From positions 124,001 to 188,000 of the forward strand of contig JAMLIC010000001.1 of the NCBI GenBank assembly GCA_023954375.1: DNA of 64,000 bases. The letters run 5' to 3'. The notes beneath the pieces were generated by a model. It did no database searches. It worked only from the letters and a program-made list of their open reading frames with translations, and had not been told where the DNA came from. The translations under genes were made by a program, and so were the position numbers. This stretch comes from Planctomycetota bacterium. GTDB taxonomy: Bacteria; Planctomycetota; J058. Below, piece after piece: positions 42,806 to 50,924 of the stretch (its first letter is position 1; every line of letters starts with the position of its first letter).

Positions 42806-45800
42806 TCAACTGTCCACTCCTTCGATGATTGACCAGACGCGATGATAGGCCTTGCCCTTCGTCCTGCCGAGCGCCTTGCTCCAAGGGTTCACCCCTGCCT
42901 CAGTCAACCGCGCCCTCAGCGACGAAATGGACTCCTCTGGGCTCACCTTCATGGTCTTCGCTAGCGGAGTCGCAGCCGTTCGCGGGACGCCCAGCAGGCG
43001 TAGCGCGATCGCCTCGTCGGTGTTCACGCCATAGAAGACGCGAGCTGGTAGGTTCCGGATGGTGCGCTGTTCCGACTCGCGAGCGCCATCGAGTGAATCC
43101 CTGAGGGTAAGCGACTGAAGAGCCGCCAACCCCCAAGACGCGCTCTGTGTTAGCTTCCCAAATACTCTTGAACAGCAGCGAGTCATTGCGGCTACGGCGT
43201 CGCTGACGTCCTCACCTCCCTCCTCCGTAAGGTCTCGCTCGGAGAAATACTCCTCTGCCATGTCCTTCAAAGGCCTGCCCTCAACCCAGTCGCAGACGAT
43301 TCGCGCCAGGGTGGCACCATCGGGCTGTGGCCCACCCGTTACATCCGTAAGATTGTCGCGAAGTTCTGGAACTTCCAAAAGAACGCCCATCATCTTGCGG
43401 ACGTCATCCCGTCCTCTCGTGAACAGGTCCGCTGACCAAGCGTCCGCGGAGATTCGGGCCCGCTGCAGTCGTCCGAGTGTGTTCTCGACTGACTCGAGGG
43501 AGAATCCAGTAGCGTCAACAAGACGAAGCGGCTTCCCCTTCATCCGTGAAGCGTAAGCGCTAACCCCGCGAATGAGTTGCCGGGCCCAACCCATTTCAGT
43601 CCTGCGCAGGGTCTGAAACCCCAATGTGCCGCGCAGTATTTGCTCGACCTGTAAAACAAACTCGTCGTGATTATCGATCTGCCTGTACGTGTGCGCAAGA
43701 TACTGAACGAACGCAGACCAATTCGGCAGATGGGACAACGTCTGAAGATTCAGGATCCCTTCGGTTCCCTGAACTTGGCGGACCATCTCGATCAATGTGG
43801 AGTTCAGATCACGAACGGCTCTGTTGAGGAAGGTTCGGAGCTTCCTTGCATTCTCCTCGTCCGGGGCCACAAGCGCCACGATTCCTAGATCACCCTGGTC
43901 TACGCGCCCAGCCCGCCCCGCAACGTTCCAAAAGTCCTCCGGCGGCATGTCGGCGCCGTAGGGATACTGGTGACTAGCATAAACGACGCCAGAAACCGGG
44001 AAGTTCACGCCTTGTGCGATTGTGGTCGTCGCGACCAGCACCTTGAGCTTAGACTGCTCCGTCAGCCACTCGACAAGGGTTCTCGTGTCGTCCGAGAGGC
44101 CCGCATGGTGAACGGCGACACCGTAATTCAACTGTTCGATTAGCGGAAAGTCTTCCCCAAGCTCTTCAGCCAAGAATGCCCGAATGTCACGCAGGTCCTC
44201 TCCGTCCGCTCTTCTGTCACTCCTGTTTTCCTCGACCTTGAATGCATTCGCGACGCCCCAGCTGTGGTTGGGCTGGCTAACGAGCACAATCACAGTCCCA
44301 TGGTCCTGCAGCAGCTGCGCCACTGCCGCGGCCAGCTTCCCGGGTGCCTTCACCTGCGAATATGTAAGACTGAGCGGGCGACCCGAGTTGAGCAGGACCA
44401 AAGGACTTGAGACGTCTAAGGTGTTCTGACTGACCTGCTGCACCTCGAGATCGATCCGAAACTGCCCTCGCTTCGCCCCCTTTTCCCTCCGCGCGATCGC
44501 AACGAGCCTGTCATTGGGAGTCCACTCGACTCCGATCTCAATGTTCTTGCTGTTGACTGGATCGAGCCAGGTGGCGATCTCCTTGCCGTTGCGGATGAAT
44601 GGCGTAAGTAACAGAAACTGCGCGTGGCGGCACTCGCGGTTGATTGTCGCCAAGAGTAGCTCAAGCTTGATCCCGCGATTTTCTGAGGCCAGCCCATGCG
44701 CCTCGTCAACCACTACGAGTGAGAGTGGTCGATTGATCTTGGCTTCCCAATCACCGCGAAGCATCAGGGCTAGCTTCTCAGGAGTCGTCACTAGAATGCG
44801 GAACTGAGCGTCCTTCGCGTCATCGCAGAGCATCGAAGCTTCAATGCCATCAATCTCTAGTGCGGGGCTGACCTTCTCGACGACGATTCCGAGGGGTCCG
44901 AAGTCACGACGGAAGCGCAATGTCAACTGGTTCACCAGCGCACGCGTTGGGGCCACGTACGCGACCCATCCCCGCTCAGCCTCGAACTGATTGAGGGCTT
45001 GAATGATCCGGAACTCGGCGATGATCGTCTTTCCACTTGACGTCGGGAGATTGACTACCACGGCTCGATGGCCCGAGCCGAGCAAACCTTCCTCCCGCAG
45101 GACGGCGCGTTGTGGTGGAAGCAATTCGAAGATGGGTCTGCGCCGATCTACTCCTACAAGCCTCTCGACCAGTTGAACGGCCCTCTTGCTGACGCCGCGC
45201 GAAAGGGTCCAGATACTGTTCATGGCGAGAACTGGCGCAGTCGCCTGAAGAATGCGACAAAGTGCTTCGAGATCGGGATCCGCACTTCGCTCGGAGGCGG
45301 CTGTTGCACGATCAAGGTGCTGTTCAAGCTTGGGAATCACGTCAAACGTGCCGTCCACCTCCCCTTGGGTGAGATAAGTGCCCAGAATCTCCGCCGCCTT
45401 CGCCATGTGATAGCAGACCACGAGCGCCCAGGCGGCTCCTCTCTTCTTCGCCTCCTCAACTGTGCCGAGATATGCCGGCTCATACTCCTTCTGGGCACTC
45501 CTGAGCGAGGCGACGCTTTGGTGGACGCCGTCAAGATCCTCCCAGTTCTTCTTTCGGAGCAGTCGGAGCCAAACGTCGAGAATTGTGGCGCGAACACGGC
45601 GCCCCCAGTTCACGTGCTGCAGGGGAAGTTTCGGGATCGATACCTCGCGAAGGTATCGCTGGACATCGGCACTCCGATCACCCAAGACCCCGATGCAAGC
45701 GATACGAACGTACCACTCGGCGGCTTTGATCGGGGTTCCGTCTGGCGGGGGCAGCGCCCTCGCGATCTGAAAGACTTCCTCGGCGGCTGGGCGCAGTTGC

Positions 45801-45994
45801 TCTTTGGCGTTCTCGCGAATCAGATCTAGAATTCGGAGTTCAAGACTCTCGGCAACGAAACGCAGTTCGTCGTCCGCAAACGTGACCTCCTCGCTAACGC
45901 GGATCGCTGCAATGAGCCTCCGGAGGCCTGCATCGTTCGTGGCCTGATCAACTGCCTCAGCTCCCAAGGCTTCGTGGATCCACGAATCCGTCAT
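42806..45994 (-). CDS. Superfamily 2 helicase of a Hachiman/AbpAB-type system (HamB-like)
   Basis: A 1,062-residue protein. About 300 helical residues precede the motor. Motifs: PPQRAVLREEGLL (Q-like), LPTSSGKT (316-323), APTRALVNQLTLR, TTPEKLALML, VVVDEAHGL (DEAH 430-433), VATTTIAQGVNFPVSGVVYA and WNVAGRAGRVDQG. A 350-residue C-terminal region carries a winged-helix-like end. The partner gene upstream encodes a DUF1837-type nuclease and overlaps it as ATGA. This nuclease-plus-helicase pair matches Hachiman (HamA/HamB) and the related AbpA/AbpB. In Hachiman the helicase is thought to sense DNA damage or foreign DNA and to release the nuclease. Confidence 0.8.
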   Translation of the reverse strand: MTDSWIHEALGAEAVDQATNDAGLRRLIAAIRVSEEVTFADDELRFVAESLELRILDLIRENAKEQLRPAAEEVFQIARALPPPDGTPIKAAEWYVRIACIGVLGDRSADVQRYLREVSIPKLPLQHVNWGRRVRATILDVWLRLLRKKNWEDLDGVHQSVASLRSAQKEYEPAYLGTVEEAKKRGAAWALVVCYHMAKAAEILGTYLTQGEVDGTFDVIPKLEQHLDRATAASERSADPDLEALCRILQATAPVLAMNSIWTLSRGVSKRAVQLVERLVGVDRRRPIFELLPPQRAVLREEGLLGSGHRAVVVNLPTSSGKTIIAEFRIIQALNQFEAERGWVAYVAPTRALVNQLTLRFRRDFGPLGIVVEKVSPALEIDGIEASMLCDDAKDAQFRILVTTPEKLALMLRGDWEAKINRPLSLVVVDEAHGLASENRGIKLELLLATINRECRHAQFLLLTPFIRNGKEIATWLDPVNSKNIEIGVEWTPNDRLVAIARREKGAKRGQFRIDLEVQQVSQNTLDVSSPLVLLNSGRPLSLTYSQVKAPGKLAAAVAQLLQDHGTVIVLVSQPNHSWGVANAFKVEENRSDRRADGEDLRDIRAFLAEELGEDFPLIEQLNYGVAVHHAGLSDDTRTLVEWLTEQSKLKVLVATTTIAQGVNFPVSGVVYASHQYPYGADMPPEDFWNVAGRAGRVDQGDLGIVALVAPDEENARKLRTFLNRAVRDLNSTLIEMVRQVQGTEGILNLQTLSHLPNWSAFVQYLAHTYRQIDNHDEFVLQVEQILRGTLGFQTLRRTEMGWARQLIRGVSAYASRMKGKPLRLVDATGFSLESVENTLGRLQRARISADAWSADLFTRGRDDVRKMMGVLLEVPELRDNLTDVTGGPQPDGATLARIVCDWVEGRPLKDMAEEYFSERDLTEEGGEDVSDAVAAMTRCCSRVFGKLTQSASWGLAALQSLTLRDSLDGARESEQRTIRNLPARVFYGVNTDEAIALRLLGVPRTAATPLAKTMKVSPEESISSLRARLTEAGVNPWSKALGRTKGKAYHRVWSIIEGVDS

Positions 45995-46752
45995 GAGGTG
46001 ACAAGTCCAGGCCAGGAGGGAATGGGCAATGGCAAGTACCAGGCAACCAGCTTCACTTCACCCTTGAGTTCCTTACCCAGGAACGTGCCACGGTTCTTGA
46101 GATCGAGTTCGTTTGGCCCGACGTCTCGAATCAAGGTGCCGATGATCATCAGCGCCGTACCGCGGGAGGCCACGAACCGTCTTACCGCTTCTCTGAAAAG
46201 GTCGACGTGCTCAGGCTCTCGACAGCGAGCGTGAAGCCACTTCAACAGTGCTCCCTGAACCGAGATCTTCGTCGCGTTCTCGCCCAGCTGCCAGGTCAGG
46301 CCACCCTCTCCGAGCATGACCCCGGGTGGGCACTTCTCTTCGGTCGACGACTTCACCTCGCCGAACAATAGCAGAACAGAGTTCTCGTCTCGCCAAAATC
46401 CAACGATATCAGCTCCCGGCAGAGAGGCCCGAGGCGACCGGCGGTCTCGGACAGTGTTCCAGGGCAGGACTACGTTCTCGTCACGCAGGACGCACTCGGC
46501 AAGCGCTTCTCCGACCTCCCAGTCCCTTGGACATGGTGCTGACGAGAGCAGCGTCTCGACGAAGCTTGTCTCCATACCCGTCGTGGCCAATGCCCGCATA
46601 TCCTCCTCATAGGTCGACTCAGCGTCAGCGGAGCGCGGACCGACTTGGGTTCGGAGATAGTTCCGGAACGCGCTCCTGTCGGAGACGAGGCGTCCCTCCC
46701 AAGTCGCCTTGCGATGCCTGCCGCGGTATTCGATCGAGAATGTTAAGGGCAA
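45991..46752 (-). CDS. DUF1837-type nuclease (HamA/AbpA-like)
   Basis: A 253-residue protein. GADIVGFW (Asp 115) and LLLFGEVKSSTEE (Glu 132, Lys 134) give a D-x(n)-ExK nuclease centre as in DUF1837. VGEALAECVLRDENVVLPW before it is also typical. The start is TTG 46752, supported by GGGAGG five bases upstream; no nearby ATG fits. The stop overlaps the helicase start as ATGA, so the two are made together. It likely degrades DNA when released by the helicase. The family match comes from motif order and neighbourhood, since the overall sequence is divergent. Confidence 0.75.
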   Translation of the reverse strand: MPLTFSIEYRGRHRKATWEGRLVSDRSAFRNYLRTQVGPRSADAESTYEEDMRALATTGMETSFVETLLSSAPCPRDWEVGEALAECVLRDENVVLPWNTVRDRRSPRASLPGADIVGFWRDENSVLLLFGEVKSSTEEKCPPGVMLGEGGLTWQLGENATKISVQGALLKWLHARCREPEHVDLFREAVRRFVASRGTALMIIGTLIRDVGPNELDLKNRGTFLGKELKGEVKLVAWYLPLPIPSWPGLVTS

Positions 46753-47089
46753 GCGTCCTCCCTAACCGCACCGACGTCTCCGGTGCCAGAGCAGCCTACA
46801 GGCTAGTGCTCGAGTCAGCCTCTCGTCGGGATTGATGGACGCCGCAATGCGTAGGCGACGAAGCACGGAGTCTGGAGCCGGCGGATGATCGAGCCCAATG
46901 TCGCTGTCGACAGAAGGCCTTCGCTCTTCTAGTGTTATACGAAGCGGTCAGGGGACGACTCTACTTTCGCCGGTTGCTTCCGGCAAGCCCCTTTCCCCTT
47001 ACGCCATAAGGTGATGTCCGCGATGGGGTTCCGCGTCGAGCGTCGCGGCCGGTTTCGGCCAGCTCGGGGCGACGCTCCGTCGCCCGTCT
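46753..47089. other. Upstream region of the HamAB-like operon, no gene seen
   Basis: This 337-base gap separates the divergent nuclease and recombinase genes. It must hold both promoters but no clear -35/-10 pair is seen. GGTTTCGGCC and CTTCCGGTCC words near its right side may be part of a recombinase site. Confidence 0.25.
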
Positions 47090-47851
47090 ATGTTTTTCAA
47101 GCACTTCCGGTCCGCCCGGGGACGAACGAGTTCGCAATCCACTAGGACCCCGCACTCGTCTCCGGAGGATCGTCATGCCCAGCCCGGTCGCCGCCCGTCC
47201 GGCCCCTGGGTCCTCGATCCCAGGCGTGTGCTCCGCCAGGACGAACTTCGGGACGTCCTCACCTCCTCGCGCGCTGCACGGGACCGCGCCATGGCGCGCG
47301 GCGGGTCAGTCGCCGTCCGCGACTGCTTCCTGGTCGAGCTCAGCCTCGGCTGCGGCTTGCGTGTCAGTGAACTCGCCAGCCTCACGTGCGGCGACCTGGC
47401 CCTCTCCGTTCCCTCGGCCGTTGTTGTTCGCAGGGGCAAGGGGGGCAAGTCGCGAGTTGTTGCCGTGTCCTCGAGGGTCCGAGCGGCCGCTGAGGAGTTC
47501 CTCGCCTGGAAGCAGTCGCGAGGCGAGGACGTCGGTCCGCACGCTCCCCTGTTCAGGAGCTGCGTGACAGGCCGAGCCATGACCACACGAGCGCTGCAGA
47601 ATAGCTTTGCACGTTCCTTGCGACGCGCCGGGGTTGCCCACAAGGGGATCCACGCGACTCGGCACACATTTGCGTCGGAGCTTTACCGCAGCAGCGGGCG
47701 CAACTTGAGGCTCGTCCAGCGGCAGCTTGGACATGCCTCCGTCGCCACAACTCAAATCTACCTATCGCTATTCGAAGAGGACTGGATCGAGGCCGTCGAG
47801 GGCCTGTATCGCGACGTCGAAGGGCACACCGGCCCAGGGCAGACGTCGTGA
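47090..47851 (+). CDS. Short XerC/D-like tyrosine recombinase
   Basis: A 253-residue protein lacking most of the usual N-terminal core-binding domain. The catalytic set is complete: GCGLRVSELASLTCG (Arg), RRGKGGKSRVVAV (Lys), HATRHTFASELYR (HxxR), RQLGHASVATTQIYLSL (His and Tyr). The length suggests either an N-terminally truncated enzyme or one of the compact recombinases that work with a partner. It sits at the boundary between the defence genes and the lipoprotein region, where it might move the neighbouring cargo. ATG 47090 is used without a strong ribosome-binding site. Confidence 0.8.
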   Translation: MFFKHFRSARGRTSSQSTRTPHSSPEDRHAQPGRRPSGPWVLDPRRVLRQDELRDVLTSSRAARDRAMARGGSVAVRDCFLVELSLGCGLRVSELASLTCGDLALSVPSAVVVRRGKGGKSRVVAVSSRVRAAAEEFLAWKQSRGEDVGPHAPLFRSCVTGRAMTTRALQNSFARSLRRAGVAHKGIHATRHTFASELYRSSGRNLRLVQRQLGHASVATTQIYLSLFEEDWIEAVEGLYRDVEGHTGPGQTS

Positions 47852-47880
47852 TCGGCAGCGGCCTGGTGGGGGTGATTCGC

Positions 47881-49317
47881 ATGAGCATGAGGGCTTCTCT
47901 ACTGGCGTATGTGAGCGTCGCCGTCCTGGCCGGCTTCGTCGCCGGCTGTGGTGGCAGCAGCGGCGGTGGGGGTGGCGGCTTCGCGGGCTTCGTCGACACG
48001 AGCGGCGCCGCGGGCAGCTTCTCGCCGGCGTCGGGTGCGCTCACCGAGTCGGGGTCGGGCACGATCACGCTCACCGGCGGCTCGGCAGCCGTGAACGGGA
48101 CCGGCGAGGTCACCGTCAACGCCGCCGGGAACACGACCGCCGCCGGCAAGACCAACCCGCTGACGATCACGGGCACGGTGACGATCAGCCAGGCGCAGAC
48201 TGCCGCGAACCAGGGCGGCACGACCTTCCGCGGATCAGGCACGATCGAGACGCGGGACACCTCGAATCCGACCCAGACGACCAGCCACACGCTCTCGAAC
48301 GTGACGCTGACGGTCGACACCGCGGGGCGGCTCACCTTGGACTTCGGCAGCAGCGGAACGCTGACCGGGAGCCTCACGGCCGACGGCCCGGCGCCCACGA
48401 GCGGCGGTGTCCCGGTTCCGGGTCCGCCGGCGCGGACGCTGCACGGGCTCGCGTTCGACTCGGCACGGAACGAGGTCATGCTGTTCGGCGGCCGGTCTTC
48501 CGCGAGCGGCGCGCTTGGCGACACGTGGATCTGGAACGGGACGCGTTGGATCCAGCGCAGCCCGACCACGAGTCCGCCCGCCAGGAGCGACCACGGCATG
48601 ACCTTCGATTCCCAGCGAGGCGTGGTCATCGTCTACGGCGGCACGAGCTCGACGGGGGCGCAGCTCGGGGACACGTGGGAGTGGAACGGGACCAACTGGA
48701 GCCAGCAGTCGCCCACGGCGAGCCCACCCGCCCGGACCGGGGTGCGGCTCGCGTTCGACAGCGGGCGGAACCGGACCGTGCTCTTCGGGGGTGGGATCCC
48801 GGCCACCTCGAACGACGTCTGGGAGTTCAACGGCGTGACGTGGGCGAACGTGACCCCGCCTCCCGCCAACCCGAGCCCCGTGGGGCGGGCGTCCCACTCG
48901 TTCGAGTTCGCGGGCAACCGGAGCGTCCTCGTCGCAGGGAGGAGCGGCGGCACGAGCGAGCTGAAGGACATTTGGGCCTTCAACGGGACGGCCTGGGAGA
49001 ACGTCAACACGACGGGCTTCGAGCGGCACAAGCACGCGACGGCGTTTGACCAGGCGCGCCAGCGGCTGGTGATCTTCGGCGGTCGCCGGGGTTCGGTGAC
49101 CTTGACCGAGACGGAGATCTCCAACCCGACGGCCCTGAACTTCGCCTCGGCCTTCGGTGGGGGCTCCGGGATCGAGCCGCCCGCCCGCGAGGACCACGCC
49201 ATGGCCTACGACGCGCCCCGTCAGCGGGTGGTCCTGTTCGGCGGGTATCCCGGCACCGGGACCGAGAACCTGGGCGACACGTGGGTCTGGGACGGCTCGG
49301 CCTGGAGCCGTCGCTGA
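47881..49317 (+). CDS. Kelch-repeat lipoprotein
   Basis: A 478-residue protein with a lipoprotein signal (MRASLLAYVSVAVLAG, lipobox LAGFVAGC) and a Gly/Ser spacer. A Thr/Gly-rich beta domain (about 40-180) is followed by five Kelch-type units, each with PPAR, a hydrophobic strand, D, then VxLFGG or VIVYGG and DTWxWNGTxW (for example HAMAYDAPRQRVVLFGGYPG). Kelch propellers bind proteins or carbohydrates outside the cell. ATG 47881 has GGGGGTGA upstream; a GTG at 47848 would overlap the recombinase stop. This style of lipoprotein is common in Planctomycetota and Myxococcota. A terminator follows. Confidence 0.85.
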   Translation: MSMRASLLAYVSVAVLAGFVAGCGGSSGGGGGGFAGFVDTSGAAGSFSPASGALTESGSGTITLTGGSAAVNGTGEVTVNAAGNTTAAGKTNPLTITGTVTISQAQTAANQGGTTFRGSGTIETRDTSNPTQTTSHTLSNVTLTVDTAGRLTLDFGSSGTLTGSLTADGPAPTSGGVPVPGPPARTLHGLAFDSARNEVMLFGGRSSASGALGDTWIWNGTRWIQRSPTTSPPARSDHGMTFDSQRGVVIVYGGTSSTGAQLGDTWEWNGTNWSQQSPTASPPARTGVRLAFDSGRNRTVLFGGGIPATSNDVWEFNGVTWANVTPPPANPSPVGRASHSFEFAGNRSVLVAGRSGGTSELKDIWAFNGTAWENVNTTGFERHKHATAFDQARQRLVIFGGRRGSVTLTETEISNPTALNFASAFGGGSGIEPPAREDHAMAYDAPRQRVVLFGGYPGTGTENLGDTWVWDGSAWSRR

Positions 49318-49325
49318 TACGAGAA

Positions 49326-49361
49326 ACGCCCGTGTCGCTCCTCCAGGAGCGGCACGGGCGT
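49326..49361 (+). terminator. Terminator after the Kelch lipoprotein
   Basis: ACGCCCGTG and CACGGGCGT with inner CGCTCC/GGAGCG form a long perfect hairpin around TCCA, 8 bases after the stop, followed by CGTTACTTC. Confidence 0.75.
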
Positions 49362-49405
49362 CGTTACTTCGTTTCCGAAGGTCATTGCACAAGGAGGCTC
49401 ACCTA

Positions 49406-49810
49406 ATGGTCCGTCGCCTTGGGTTCGTCGTTGCGGGGTCCTTCCTCGTCAGCGTGCTCGGCGGGTGCTCGAGCAGTTCCGGCGTTCACGCGGAGCAGAC
49501 GCAGGTTCACCTGCGGGGCGGCAACTACCGCGTGGTCGCCGAGTCCGTGCGCGGGACGTCGCACTCGCTGCGGATCTTCGGCATTGGCGGCGGTCCGTCG
49601 TTCGCCGAAGCCATGGGCCAGCTCCGCTCGAGGGCGGCGCTCATGCAAGGTGGTGCACCGCGGGCGCTTATCAATCTCACGCAAGACGAGAGCACGACCA
49701 TGTTTCTCGGCCCGATCGTCATGGCCCACGAGGTCGTGCTCACGGCCGACGTGATCGAGTTCGTCGAAGGGCCAGCGCCCGGAGCAAGCGCGACTGCCCG
49801 CGGTCAGTGA
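49406..49810 (+). CDS. Small lipoprotein resembling DUF6567
   Basis: A 134-residue lipoprotein from ATG 49406 (AAGGAGG upstream). The signal peptide ends in VSVLGGC with a Ser-rich spacer. The mature part (QTQVHLRGGNYRVVAESVRG, then FAEAMGQLRSRAALM, then IVMAHEVVLTADVIEF) follows the pattern of DUF6567 outer-membrane lipoproteins. The function is unknown. The upstream region is only 44 bases from the terminator, so it has its own short promoter. Confidence 0.65.
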   Translation: MVRRLGFVVAGSFLVSVLGGCSSSSGVHAEQTQVHLRGGNYRVVAESVRGTSHSLRIFGIGGGPSFAEAMGQLRSRAALMQGGAPRALINLTQDESTTMFLGPIVMAHEVVLTADVIEFVEGPAPGASATARGQ

Positions 49811-49817
49811 CGGCTGC

Positions 49818-50177
49818 TCAGCTGGCGCGCGGTGCGGCGACCAGATCGTCTACGGCGCGCCGAATCTCCGCGGGGCGGGCTGGCTTGAGCAGGAACGAAT
49901 CAAACGCCCCGAGGGCGGCCGACTCCAGCTCGGTCGATCCGGTGAAGGCCATGACGAGGTCGACGCAGCCGAGCGCCCGCAGGCGGCGGGCGAGATCGAC
50001 TCCGTCGATCTTGGGCAGGTGCACGTCGACGATCGCGAGGTGCGGCCGGAGGCGCTGCGCCAGCTCGAGCGCAACGAGGCCGTCGGCGGCCTCGAGGATC
50101 TCGTAGGCGCCCTCGAGAATGAGCCGGAGCAGCTCGCGACAGTCGGGGTTGTCGTCCGCAACGAGTACGCGCGTCAT
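49818..50177 (-). CDS. Stand-alone response-regulator receiver protein
   Basis: A 119-residue receiver domain: VLVADDNPDCRELL (acidic pair), AIVDVHLPKIDG (phospho-acceptor Asp), MAFTGSTEL (Thr/Ser) and FLLKPARPAEI (Lys). There is no output domain, so it acts through a partner. ATG 50177 has GGGAGGGA upstream. It is convergent with the lipoprotein, and no histidine kinase is encoded nearby, so its sensor is elsewhere. Confidence 0.85.
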   Translation of the reverse strand: MTRVLVADDNPDCRELLRLILEGAYEILEAADGLVALELAQRLRPHLAIVDVHLPKIDGVDLARRLRALGCVDLVMAFTGSTELESAALGAFDSFLLKPARPAEIRRAVDDLVAAPRAS

Positions 50178-50311
50178 GACGATCCCTCCCACGCACGAGG
50201 CCTACTCAAGTCTCGGTGACCCGAGCCCGTTGGCGCAAGGTCACGCTTGGCCTACACTCTTGACTCCTGGGATCAAGCAACTGAGAACTTAGGCAAAGGG
50301 GAGGTGATCTC

Positions 50312-50749
50312 ATGGCGCGGAAGCCGAAGCGTGCTGCTGCTGCAGCGACCCCGGCTCGGCGGGGAGGCAGGAAGCCCGGAGAGTGGAAGTTGCTCACGCC
50401 TGAGAAGCTCAAGGCGTTCAGGGCCGAGAACCGGATCTCCCGAGCGCGGCTGGCAGAGCTTCTGGGCGTCAGCTCGACCTCGGTGCAGAACTGGGAGACC
50501 AACACGGTCGCCAGCATGAAGATCCAGGAGCGGCTCGCGCAGCTGATCGCGGCCGGTCCTGCCGCGATCCCGCCGTCGACGAAGGCGCCCTCGCTATGGG
50601 ATCGCGGATCGACGTCGTCGAATCGGGGCGATCCGGCGCTCCTCGCAACCGGCACGATCGTGGCGGGGTATCTCCAGGTGAAGGGTGGCGAGCTGGGGGT
50701 GGACGAGCTGCTCGGGCTGATCCGCTCGGTGAGGCAGGCGCTGGCCTGA
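50312..50749 (+). CDS. HTH regulator with basic N-terminus
   Basis: A 145-residue protein from ATG 50312 (AAAGGGGAGGTG upstream). The basic Ala/Lys/Arg-rich N-terminus (ARKPKRAAAAATPARRGG) precedes an XRE-like helix-turn-helix at about residues 30-70 (ARLAELLGVSSTSVQNWE). A helical C-terminal end (ELGVDELLGLIRSVRQAL) may dimerise. The region between it and the receiver gene is a divergent promoter zone. It could regulate the STAND-like gene downstream, which is convergent to it. Confidence 0.7.
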   Translation: MARKPKRAAAAATPARRGGRKPGEWKLLTPEKLKAFRAENRISRARLAELLGVSSTSVQNWETNTVASMKIQERLAQLIAAGPAAIPPSTKAPSLWDRGSTSSNRGDPALLATGTIVAGYLQVKGGELGVDELLGLIRSVRQALA

Positions 50750-50924
50750 GCATGCGGTGGTGCGCACCCTTGGCCGTGCTGAGATCCTCGCTGACGGAGC
50801 GGCTCCGAAGAAGCTCCCCCATCCCCATCCGACTCGTAGCGATCGCTTGGAAATGCTCTGTCCCGATCGTGGTGGTCGGTCGTGTGTCGATGGAACGGCG
50901 CAATTCGTTCCGAGCACTTCAATC

